Origin: Echinostoma caproni
Taxonomy: Eukaryota > Platyhelminthes > Trematoda > Plagiorchiida > Echinostomatidae
Direction of reading: 5' to 3'
DNA: 64,000 bases
Assembly: GCA_900618425.1 (NCBI GenBank)
Contig: UZAN01039383.1
Location: 66,557 to 130,556, forward strand
The position numbers and the translations under genes were made by a program. The notes under the pieces were generated by a model. The model was not told where the DNA came from. It saw only the letters and a list, made by a program, of their open reading frames with translations, and did no database searches. Below, in pieces: positions 51,384 to 61,445 of the stretch. Positions within the stretch are counted from its first letter, which is position 1; every line of letters begins with the position of its first letter.

Positions 51384-52501
51384 CTGTGGAAGAAAGCACA
51401 TAAAGATCCTGAGTTGAATTTTTGTTACACATGTCTGGAACTTCGGGCATGTTTGGAGCCTGCTTCCTGCCCCGGTGAANTGAATGCGAGAGAGGAATTC
51501 CACCACGTTTTTCCACGATCCGGCATGGCCTTCTTCTCCATTGCTTGCATGGATACCGGACCACAGACCACAGTTCTTTGAACACGCCGAGTTCCGGTCA
51601 ATTGACGACACCGAATTAAACAGATAGCAAGGATGAGTATCACCGAGATCACAGAGGTGAGTGCGATCAAAACAACCATGATGACTAGATCCTGGTCGAG
51701 AATACGGCCAAACTCATGCGCCGAGGTAGTACCGTGTCGATTTCTGTCCCCACGTTGAACAGAATCTGTCTGAATCCCAGACGTACCGGAGGGGAAAATC
51801 AATATATCTAGTACTGTCGTATTGAATCTCGGAGGTTGGCCCCTATCGGAAGCTTTGAGCACCAGTCTGTGTTGATAGAACGGTTTCTTAATACCTCCCA
51901 AAGTATCTCCTCTTGCTTGTACTCGCCTATTCTCCTCTGAGCCTCGAGTTCGATTATCCTGGTGTAGAGAGGTACTCGAAACAAGTGCTTTGGTGTCGTT
52001 TTGCAAGAAACGATGAAGTGATTTAGCCAAATATAATGCACCATTAAGTGGATCCACTTCAAAGTAACCATCTTCATTCCCATGGAGAATGGAATACGTC
52101 ACCTCGCCATTGGCACCATCATCCAAATCAATAGCTTTCAGTTGAGCCAACTGAAACCCAACCGTGGCTTGTTGTGATATATTCACTGTAGTTCTCGATC
52201 CATACTGTTTTGGGAATAACCAAACAGGACTGTTATCATTGGCATCCAGTACACGAATAAGAACATTGGCAAATGCGGACATTGGCGGTCGACCACCATC
52301 AGTGGCCACAACTTCAAAACTTAGTACAGGAGTCTGTTCACGGTCCAATTGATTTTGTTGTGTGTAGATTATACCGTCTGTGCTGACAGTCACATGCAGT
52401 TTGGCCAGTTGTCCAATCGGGCCGGGAATGGGTCGCATACTGTACCGGACCATGTTGTTCGGCGATTCCGCGTCTTGATCTACCGCGAACACACGTCCAA
52501 T
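51384..52501 (-). CDS. Protocadherin exon: cadherin repeats, transmembrane helix, start of tail
   Basis: Cadherins are calcium-dependent cell-adhesion membrane proteins. The exon starts after a long pyrimidine tract ending CTTCTCAAG and opens inside a cadherin repeat (residue 1 is Ile of IGRVFAVDQD). Residues 1-92 hold VDQD, LDREQ (52-56), ATDGGRPP and the linker DANDNSP (86-92), the calcium-binding signature. Residues 93-236 form the last repeat with DLDDGANG (125-132), DPLNG and ASDRGQPPR. About 45 polar residues replace the usual LDRE region, and it lacks a closing DxNDN, as expected next to the membrane. Residues 271-296 are a hydrophobic helix followed by RCRQ, a stop-transfer signal. 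At 51,480 an N falls in the tail: keeping it leads to an early stop, while omitting it continues through PNMPEVPDMC to SST and the donor CAG|GTGAG in phase 1. Upstream repeats lie outside the window. Confidence 0.92.
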
Positions 52502-52880
52502 CTTGAGAAGAACAAGAAGAAAAGGGTAATGAAATTCATGGGCAAAGAAAGCAGTTTTCATTTTAACAAACCTAATCAGTAGTACATTCAATTCATCCTA
52601 GGTAACAAAGGACTGTGTCATCAGAATATACTGCGCAATCAAACTTGTTGTCGTCTCCAGAACACGGTTCTCATCAGCACATCTTCAATTAGATCCAGAG
52701 TGGCTAATGTTCAGAAACGTGAACTCTTAACTTCCCCGAGCTCGCACTATTGAACGAAAATCTCGACCGTTACACAGGACTTATTGTCAAATTCGATTTA
52801 CCCTGATTATATCCTATTTGCATAGTGATTGGTTATTGTACTTTTATCTAAACAAATAGTCAATTACCATGAACGGATAA
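52502..52880 (-). other. Start of upstream protocadherin intron
   Basis: The acceptor AG lies at 52,503-52,502, preceded by CCTTTTCTTCTTGTTCTTCTCA. No upstream cadherin exon is seen anywhere between here and 64,000, so this intron probably exceeds 11 kb and contains the elements listed below. Confidence 0.5.
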
Positions 52881-52881
52881 T

Positions 52882-52998
52882 TCGAATGTGAAAAGATTAG
52901 TGCTATCGGTATGGCCTCGTAGCTCAGCTGGTAGAGCGTAGGCTGCGTCCATGTGTGGGTTTGAATCCCACCGAGGCTACTGAACTTTTCACATTCGA
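52882..52998. repeat. 14-bp inverted repeat enclosing the tRNA-like element
   Basis: 52,882-52,895 (tcgaatgtgaaaag) is the exact reverse complement of 52,985-52,998. The 89 bases between hold the tRNA-like structure. The arrangement would give a long stem-loop with the cloverleaf in the loop. It may be the terminal inverted repeat of a small element, or part of a tRNA-derived repeat. Confidence 0.7.
52913..52979 (+). tRNA. tRNA-like pseudogene with shortened anticodon arm
   Basis: The acceptor stem (52,913-52,919 with 52,972-52,978) pairs at all seven positions, one as G-U. The D stem GCTC/GAGC and the T stem GTGGG/CCCAC (52,955-52,971, loop TTTGAAT) are perfect. The discriminator is A at 52,979 and no CCA is encoded. 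Between D and T arms there are only 17 bases where about 21-22 are needed, and no five-pair anticodon stem can be drawn. It is therefore a pseudogene or tRNA-derived repeat head, with no anticodon to assign. Internal A and B boxes are intact, so polymerase III transcription is possible. Confidence 0.65.
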
Positions 52999-53539
52999 CA
53001 AAAGAACTTCAAATCTGCCAAAACAACCATTTGCACAAATACTGCTATAGATACAGCAAAATTATGTTTGAACTAACTTGTGTCAACTGTAAATTCTGTA
53101 TTCAAGTTCGTCTCGAAATAGAGGTCATTACAATTTTCTAGAAGCTACGATTGATGAATGTTGTCTCCAAGTGGCAGGTGCTTCATTTACCAAACTATTT
53201 TGTCCCGGAAGAAGAAGCATGATTTAAACACCGTTAGACGGTAGCGATCTATTCTACCGAAAGGGTTATTCGGTCGCTTGACTATTTATGTTTATTCACT
53301 GATATCACTTCAATTACGGTTCTCGTACATAATTTGTCATAACCGAGGTAAACGCAATGCAAAACTTCTATGGTTAAGCAGTTAACTGTATCTATAGTCC
53401 TCCTTTCAAATTTCGTCGCGAAATGCTACTTACTTTGGACTGACTCGCCAGGTTTTTTAGATTAATGTGTGATGAAATTATGAATTCTGTCGCGTACAAA
53501 TTCAAGCGAAGCACGAAATGAAAAAAATGTTTTGGCCTG

Positions 53540-53640
53540 GTCGAGTCAAAACCCTGGATCCAACTGAGGAGCAAACCGGAAACTTCTTAGATAGAACGCA
53601 AGCATACTACCTGCTGAACCAACGGATATCTGATCGAATG
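53540..53640 (-). repeat. tRNA-derived SINE, copy 2 (inverted, diverged)
   Basis: The minus strand reads ggttcagcaggtagtatg, then cttgcgttctatctaag and a B-box-like ccggtttgctcctcagttgg. The order and wording match the SINE at 63.76 kb (aggaggtagtatgcttgcgt) and that at 48.0 kb. The B box is damaged. Confidence 0.55.
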
Positions 53641-54640
53641 GTAGCTCATTATATCTATCTACAACAAAGAGCGATCTGTCTATGCCATTATGTTACGTGC
53701 ATCACATCTAGTTCAAGTCAGCAGCAGCCTCTAGAGCTGATATTTGATCGAACACATTTCCGAGTGTTTAGGGAGTCTATATGAACCCGTCATAACGCCT
53801 CGTACAGAAGTGGTTATGCAGAGTTTTAAAATGAGGTGAGGTGAGTGCAAACTCAACAGAATATTCATACTTCAATCGGATTTGCGGATTAAACAGTGAA
53901 CAAATTAAAAAATTAATAAAAGTAAAACAACTATTCACGAAAAGCTTTTGCAGTTTTTGTCAGTTTCTCAATCTCATTGTGGTTTAATCGTCACGCAGCT
54001 TTTAAATAAGACCATATTCAGTGTTTTACAGCCGCCAGTGCACAAAGTGCGGTTCAATCTACGATGTGGTATAAACTCGTATCTCTGACTTAGATAGAAG
54101 TATAATGCACAATAACGATCGGTTCACCGCTGGTTCCTTTCCTCGTCAAGATCAAAATAAGTTTAATCAATGTCTGTCGAAAAACCAATAAGTTTCTTTT
54201 CATTTCTAAAAATATATTGTTGGAGCAAAGTTGCTTGCTATCGATTGCTACTGTTTGTACCAGTGTGCTAGGCATTTTATTTAACAGATTATTCAAACTT
54301 CTTTTGTAGTACTATTACCTTTGACCGACAGATATAGATAGGGATTATCTTTCATTGTCAATTAGTAACTTAAAAGTATGCCAAGATTGCTCTAAACAGA
54401 AGAACAGAATAATGGAGGGAAACATTTGTTCATCAACAATTCGCAATCAAATCGACTACGGAATACAGGGGCACAGCTGAAAAAGTCAACTTCACAATTC
54501 AACCCAACTAACATCACTATCGTATGCAGTTTGTAGTAATCTAACTATCCTCTTCATATAAGAAGTTTAACTCGTTTATGATCACTGAGTGAGGTTCAAC
54601 AATCTCTCTGTTCCAGTGAAGATTTTGAAGAAACAGATAA
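53641..54640. other. No recognisable gene
   Basis: AT-rich sequence between a SINE remnant and a LINE remnant; nothing recognisable. Confidence 0.5.
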
Positions 54641-54649
54641 TGTGATTTT

Positions 54650-55860
54650 CAATTTATGCAGTGCTATAGAGACAGTTTTTCTTCACACTCGCAGAGTAAG
54701 CTCTCGTCATCGAAAACGGAATGCTTCATTCGCAAAGCAATTTCTGGGACCTCCAGATGGAAGAGGCTTACGGCAAGTGATCAGTTTGCTGTGCGAACAG
54801 AAGTAACGAAAAACAAACAAAACCATTGACAGACAAACTTGATGCGGCATTCATTTGTCCTTCAAGTGATCTCCCGTCTTCATACCCCAAAGGCTAAATA
54901 TCTACCGTAGACCCGGTCACACATGAGGATGTCCACCATCTTAAAACCACAAACCTCACGAGTTCAGGTGGCCCCGCTGGTGTTTCTTCTTCTATATTCA
55001 AATACGGCAATCGTTCACTCACAGGAGTGTATGCGCCCGTTTTTAACAAATCTATTTACACATGTTCAATTTTGGAGACCGTCCATCATTGTTCCCATTC
55101 CTCAATTATCATCTAACATTTATTCAAACGCGTTTGTCCTATCGTCTTCACTTCCTGTGGACTTAACCAAGTAGAGCACGCTATTCTCAACCGCTTACAG
55201 TCTGGGATCAGTGTTCGTAATGAACCTCTACAGAATGCGTATAAGTCAAATAAATACAATTTGGATGCAGTCCCTACACTGATGCACTTGATTTGCAAAC
55301 TTTTAGATCATTCTCAGAAATCCTTCTACTGTTTTTTTTCTTCAGTATTCGTNCGTCCACTTTTGATTCCGTTCCACGATCATTTTTTCTGCGACAGTTT
55401 CATTCATTCCATTGGTCCACTAACTTATTCTCGTAGCTGAAAGACTATTTCACAGGCAGGAGTTAAATAACGAAAGTAAACAGCACTGTATCGGAACTGT
55501 TCGTGAATCATTCTGGAGTCTTTTAGGATGTTCGGCTGTCTCGATACTTGGTTTTTAACTTTCATCATCTATCCCACCAGCCTAGACCTTCAAAAACGCT
55601 GATGATGTGATCCTATGTCAAGCCACTTCAAACCAATCGGACATCATTTTATGACATTTTATTACAAGTACAAACATTATTGAACCAACATGGTATCCCG
55701 TGCAATGCTTCTAAATGCTCCCAATTCGGTTTTAGTCCTTCTCGATTTAAGTGCCCCTTGGAACCCTCAATCATCAATTCCTACCAATTGCCAAAACACG
55801 TAACACCAAACAACTAAAATTCACCACAGAGAGCAATCTACGGTAGTCCTCTCATGTGCT
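54650..55860 (+). mobile_element. CR1-like non-LTR retrotransposon RT fragment
   Basis: The plus strand reads, in order: ISLLCEQK near 54,780, then DLPSSYPKG and TVDPVTHEDVHHLKT at 54,870-54,945, followed by SSGGPAGVSSSIFK, the block before RT motif 1. In another frame at 55,155-55,320 come LNQVEHAILNRLQSG, PLQNAYKSNKYNLDAV and LICKLLDHSQKS, the 'LQxAYxxNxSTLDA' block. Near 55,600 NADDVILCQATSNQSD corresponds to the YADD block and shares CxATSNxSD with the copy at 31.9 kb. Next is LNQHGIPCNASKCSQFGF. Stops and frameshifts are frequent, the 5' endonuclease is absent and the C-terminal region is not seen beyond 55,860. One N lies at 55,353. Confidence 0.75.
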
Positions 55861-56146
55861 GGTGTGTGTTGATAGACTGAGTCGCTTATTCTTGTAGACA
55901 TGCAAGCCACGACAATCTAGCGTGAAGCATGAAACTAGGTTTATTACTGACCAATGCATTTTTCCGGACATAAGCTGTTGTTGTTGTTGATTTGCTTCTT
56001 CTTAGAAAGGATTTCAATACACTTAGTCGCGGATCAAAATTGAAAGCCGTTTCTACTACTCTCGTAAAAAATATAATCAACAAATGGACGATTCTCATTT
56101 TCGCCAAAAAGATATTCAGCAACCCAAGTCACCCGTTCAATCCCGA

Positions 56147-56566
56147 TTTCGACTAGCCGCACGAATGACACGAGCAAATATTGCTTAACCCCGCACGATA
56201 ACGCGAAGAGAGGACATAGATTGCGACCACAGTCAGTGTGTATTCGTTCAGTTACATTTCGATACACAAGAGTATAGCACAATCACGTATACGAGAAGAC
56301 TGCCCGGGACGTCCCAGTCAAACTGTGGCCTTGGCATATCGATTGATCGGTCCAATCAATCCAATCGGGTTCAGCTTGTCTGGAGCGTTGCGAGCGTGCG
56401 TGATCTGACGGGTTGTTTCAGCTCCGTGCTAATACCTTCCCTCTTGCGTATCGAAATGTAACTAAACGAATACACACTGACTGTGGTCGCAAGCTATATT
56501 ATCTCTTCGCGTTATCGTGTGGGGTTAATCAATATTTGCTCGTGTCATTCGTGCGGCTAGTTGAAA
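56147..56566. repeat. Foldback inverted repeat with 126-bp arms
   Basis: 56,147-56,272 is the reverse complement of 56,441-56,566 with nine mismatches and no indel (about 93% identity). The spacer is 168 bases. Both arms share the phrase acacactgactgtggtcgcaa. Read outward from the spacer on its own strand, each arm is open and gives HTDCGR and SFVRLVE, but at least five of the nine differences change the amino acid, so I see no sign of coding constraint. No terminal transposase-type inverted repeats or target duplications were identified. It may be two copies of an unnamed repeat in head-to-head arrangement, or a foldback-type element. Confidence 0.85.
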
Positions 56567-57585
56567 CACAACGCCAGAGTGTTCGACATAAACATATCCG
56601 TTTTGACCGANCGGTTGCTTATGAAATAGTGCACCAGGGAGATTCTTTGTCTCCGGAGAAAGAATAATCAGATGTTCTGAAGTGTGCCATGGCATGCTGA
56701 TTAACATTCGGGTGGCCATCTAGATCGTTCTGTTGAAATGAAGCCTAATAAATGAATGCCAAAATGTTTTCGGAAATCATTAAAAAAAGGCCTCGTTCGT
56801 TACCTAATCATCTAGACGAAATGCTCTAAGCTCGATTTTAATCGCATTGCTAGGTTGTGAAATTAGTAGGGCTTTCAGTTAGGCCACATTATTTCTCGCG
56901 TTTTCAGGTATACGTATGATCCGGAAATCATCAAAGAATCAAGCATCTGTGACGACGTAACCAGTGGTCGTGTGCTCAGTAAGATGCAAAGCTAACACAT
57001 TTCACGTAGGTCTAACAGTAGCCATTTTCCCGATCTTGATTCTGATTAAGCATGAACCGGATCAATAAATCGCACAAACTTAACTCAGTCAACGTTGGGT
57101 ATGAAGCAAATTTGAACAAGGTTCAACAGTTTTTCATCATGTCCCACATCATAACTCCAGTGGTGTTCACAATTGCAACCTGTATTCAGACATTAGAGAT
57201 AAGGAATTCAAGCCCACATGCATGAACTGTTGATTTAATAGCACAAGTGCTTCCCGAGCCGAATCTCAGTGAAGGGATAAAATCTGAAACTAAATACAGA
57301 AGAATAATAGAATAATCTTGCTGAGCTGTAGGCTCCCTTGTATCACTCTTGTGAAATCACAGATACAATTGGCTAGTTACCGTTGCTCTGGTGTAGCTAA
57401 TGTTTTAAAGAATTCATTGTTCATATGTTCCACCAGAAACAACACAGGTCTCGCACCCGAAAATCAAAAAATCGATATCAAAACCACAATGAACAAAAAT
57501 GTTTATCTATTTTTGCTCAGGTGACAAGATTATTTCTCAATCAAGCCGTGTTGTCATACTTCGATGAATTGGCTGTCCACAACAC
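56567..57585. other. No recognisable gene
   Basis: One N at 56,611. No domain, RNA gene or named repeat is seen. Confidence 0.5.
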
Positions 57586-57710
57586 AACTTAGTGAATGGG
57601 GTTTCGATCCCGAAACCATGCTTTCGTGGTTTGAGTCTCGACAGGGCCTTACATATGTTTGACAGTGCTGATGAAACCCAGTGGAGAAAAAACGGCTTTC
57701 AATTTTTCTT
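57586..57710 (+). repeat. tRNA-derived SINE-like repeat, second type
   Basis: An A-box-like acttagtgaatgg (57,587-57,599) and a B-box-like ggtttgagtctcg (57,628-57,640) stand at tRNA spacing, followed by acaggg and GACAGTGCTGATGAAACCCAG. The segment between the boxes differs from the 48.0 and 63.8 kb copies, but the tail is of the same general kind as that at 1.7 kb. Confidence 0.5.
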
Positions 57711-58800
57711 TTTGTTGACCTCCTCAAATAAGCCTCATCGGATCTCAAACTATTGATTTACGTTCAAATAGAGAAGACACTAATGTACTTGAAATGATCG
57801 TATGTAAACAGTTAAATTTATTTGCCCATGGAACGTGTCTTTTATGTTTCCTAAAACGTTTTACATCTCAATGCGTGTAAGCGAAGTAAAGTTTGTGACT
57901 TCAATGTCGTGATTCCTTCCACGTTAGTTACTGAACAAAATCTCCAATTAACTGGATGTAACGTTTCCAGCGTGGGTCTATGTAAAATGGACGTTGAGGA
58001 TACAAACATCATCTACCATCCCCTGAATCCATATTTGGTCACGTATGCACATCTGAAGCGCTTGCTTGTATTGACGTGGGGGAAGAAAACGTAAAGTAAT
58101 ATATTTTTTCAGTTTTCATGTTGAAGAAACTGTGAAGTTACATTTTGAAATACATAAGATTGCATCTCACATAATTTTGTGAAATATAAGGAAATTGGTT
58201 ACATAAAAGGGCATGCAAAGTTGCTATTCAATTTAATAAGGTGTTATAAATGACGGAAACCCTTTCACACTATACTCACTGTCGATGGATAATCACCAAG
58301 AGTTGGGCAACACCGGTTTACAGACTATGAAGTTTAAACAGGCACTGAAGTTCCAACCAAAGTGATAATAACTAATGCAAAGTCAAGCCATCGCAGGTGC
58401 AATCCTCAACAGCGGTTTCTAGTTCCCTAATACAACATGAAAAAAAGACCAGGAGAATTTCTTCGAATTGCGCTCCCATATTGTTTTGTTTTCCGTGTTC
58501 GTATTATGTGCTCCACAATGACTTGAGCTTTATTTCTCATTCTCAATCTTCTTGAGATATTTGATAATGCTGACCCAATGTCGGCAATCGATTCATTTCA
58601 TCTCCGACGGGATCAATCTAATTCAAGCCAAGTCAAGTCAAATCACTAGTAGCTTTATGCACCCGGGTAAGTGAATTTTTAGAATTTACACCATATTTGA
58701 GGATTCAAATTTATAGAATCATTACATAACGAAACTGAAAGCAGTAGATTGTGTTTGTCAATAAAGCAAGCATTTGCGCAATTCTGTGGAAATTTTTTCT
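57711..58800. other. No recognisable gene
   Basis: Nothing recognisable. A short caagccaagtcaagtcaaatc run at about 58,625-58,645 lies about 170 bases beyond the last coding block of the LINE that follows and might be its repetitive 3' end. Confidence 0.4.
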
Positions 58801-61445
58801 TTGGCAATAAGTAGACGTGCTAGATATGGCAGAACAAAATTACGATAACCAGAGGTACGAGCGAATAAAAGTTTAAATCTTGAGCGTGAGGATGATGTAG
58901 ATACAGCTTTTGAAAATTCGTTGTGTCTTGCGTGGCAAGTGCTTGAAAGTATTTTGGTAGTGAAACTTTCGCATGCTTGTAAGTGTCTGTCTATGATAGA
59001 ACCGCCGAGTTTATCCTTGACAAATCCACTACATTTGGAGATGTGTTTCAGAGATCTTGCCAGTAAATAAAAGTCTTTCTTCGATATACCGGAAACAATT
59101 ACTGGGGAGCATTACAACCAGTGGGGTAGCACGCATGCATTCACAAACCTAAAAATAAGCTTACGGGGAACAGAAAGTATTCTCCATTGGAGTGAGAAAT
59201 ATAAAAGCTTTCTAAATTCACAGAATGTGTTTTGAACATGCAGTGTCCATGATAAATTGTTTGATAAGGTAACCCCAAGGTATTTTAGTACTGTTAATTT
59301 CGGTACGGGTTGTTCATTGGCAGATAGAGTGGGGAACCTATCTGTGAGGGCTGAATATGATACATCGGCCAAGAGGGAAAATACACCATTTTGACATTTA
59401 GAGGAGTTCAATGAGAGGGAACGGGACAGCTACCAATTACCAACGTCGTTTAACTTGCTTTGAATTTATAAAGCCTTTTCAGGGGTGGATGTTTGCAACC
59501 TGAAACATCATCTGCATATTTACAGCCAGTAAATACAGGAGGAATGGGAAATTGTTTGACATACATTGAAAAGAAGAATGGGGAAAATATTGCACATTGC
59601 AGAACTTCAAGAAGAAACTGGGCGAGTGGAGGACTGTTTCCGTTGAGGCACGTATTCTGCCTTCTAGTTGTAAAATAATTGCAGATGAATCTGCTAACGT
59701 TTGGATTAACATCACTTTCGGTAATCAGGTTGAGCAATACTGATCAATCCAGACTGCCGATCGCGTTTTTGTAGTCTAAGAACAGCATTCTGACGGTCTT
59801 ACTTTTTATCTAGTGCCGAAGTTATTGAATGAACAAGGTATGCAAGTGTTGAGCGCAAAGAGCGATACGCAAATTGATGTATGTCATCTTCCTCGGACTC
59901 AGTGACAGCCCACGTTAACAAGCATCTCTCAAATAATTTGAGCATGACTGACGTGCAGACGATGGGACGATACTTCCCAGGTTCCTTTTTTGCAACGGGA
60001 GTTATCTTGGCCAGTCTCCAAAATCAGGGATTGTTCTGCTTATCAGACAGTCATCGAATATTTTAAACAACGAGACTGAAAGGGTGTCCACACATACCTT
60101 GGGTGATAGTTTATCCGGACCCGATGCTTCATTCAACTTAGTTTTCATTAGCTGTTTCAGGACTGTGGCGGGTTAGATAGTTGGTGTTGACATGGAGCTG
60201 ACTAAGCCTGTCAGGGCAGTGCATTGTGAAACTAGACTAAACTCAGAATTTAGTTTTTCAGCGACGAAAAGTTCCTTTTTTTGTTTATTACTACTGCCAC
60301 ATAGTCGGTTGATAGCCCTCCATATACCACGACAACTGGAGTTTCCCAGTGTTGATGTACGATTTCTTGAACCGATTTATTTCCGCTTTGATTGAAACTG
60401 TTGGCCGCTTGACATGGATTCTTTGTCCTTGTTTATAGGCTTGTTCTTTCCGCCTGCGTAGTTGCTTGAGTAGCGGTGATGAATATCTGTCTTCATGGAT
60501 AAAGACCGTATCTATTGTTCAACACTGGTTGAAACAGAAATTGAGGTAGGCCGTAACATGTTCACAGAGGAAGGGTTCTGATCGGGAAACACCGAAAAAT
60601 CTGTGGTGGCAATCATGGGTCTTAGTCGTTCTAGATTCTCTGATGAACAATTTCTTTGACTCACTATCTTGAAAGGCCTTAAAAATGTGTATCGGTTAAT
60701 TTTGCCGTATACAGTGGGACATACTTTTGAGGTACAATAATCTGAATTGCATGGAGGAGCACCTTGATGGACTTCAAAAATTGCGGTCTGTTTTTAAAAA
60801 CGAAATCAGGTTGTGAATTGAGTCTGGTAAGAAAATGTACCAAATTTTGTAGACCCAGTGTGGTGAGTAACGTTACATCATGTCTGTTGAAGTCACTAAC
60901 AAATATACACAAAGAGTCACATGTTTTTGATATTATGAAGGTAGAAAAAATGTCAGAAAAGCTATTTATGTCGGTCACTGATATTGTTGGTGACTGGTAA
61001 AAGATTCCAAGAAGTATGGAGTGAAACCCACTCAAAAAACGGAGCTTACATTCGATAACGTGACAACTGATTTTATCCGTTGAGTATTCAAAGATGACAG
61101 TGGTTGATTCACTCCAGTTGTCGCTAACGTAACTTGCAGCACCTCCACCTACTTTAAGGACCCTCGCGGGACGGTCAACCCGATACACGTTATATCCATC
61201 CACTTGTACAATTTCACTAAGGATTTCTTCGTGCAGCCACGATTCCTGAAGCATATTAATTCCCAGGTTTTCGTACTCCTTTTTCCGTGTGATGTCTACT
61301 AACTTCTCGACTTTTCCCAACAAAGAACGAACATTGCTTGTTAAAATGAGAGGAATTTGCATTTGACTAATGCTGCACTGTCTGAGAGCGACTTGCCAGC
61401 CTGCTCGATGCTTTCTTCTTCTGCCGTTTTGTGTTTTGATCAACC
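58800..61445 (-). mobile_element. CR1-like non-LTR retrotransposon, longest copy (EN plus RT)
   Basis: Such elements copy themselves with an endonuclease plus reverse transcriptase. The minus strand from 61,443 gives a 254-codon open frame with an endonuclease domain: TSNVRSLLGKVEKLVD, NMLQESWL (matching the TExWL block), VGGGAASYV and VSDFNRHDVTLL (SDFN instead of GDFN). After a damaged region come KLNEASGPDKLSPK near 60,110 and ITPVAKKEPGKYRPIVCTS near 59,980. At 59,500-59,700 are FTTRRQNTCLNG, VLQCAIFSPFF and the intact palm motif KYADDV. The thumb LKYLGVTLSNNLSWT (59,240-59,290) and FVNACVLP follow, then at 58,805-59,100 SKKDFYLLARSLKHISKCSG and FARTSGYRNFVLPYLARLL, the typical CR1 C-terminus. 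At least four frame breaks occur, so it is inactive. The element lies outside the mapped protocadherin exons, possibly in the upstream intron. Confidence 0.85.
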
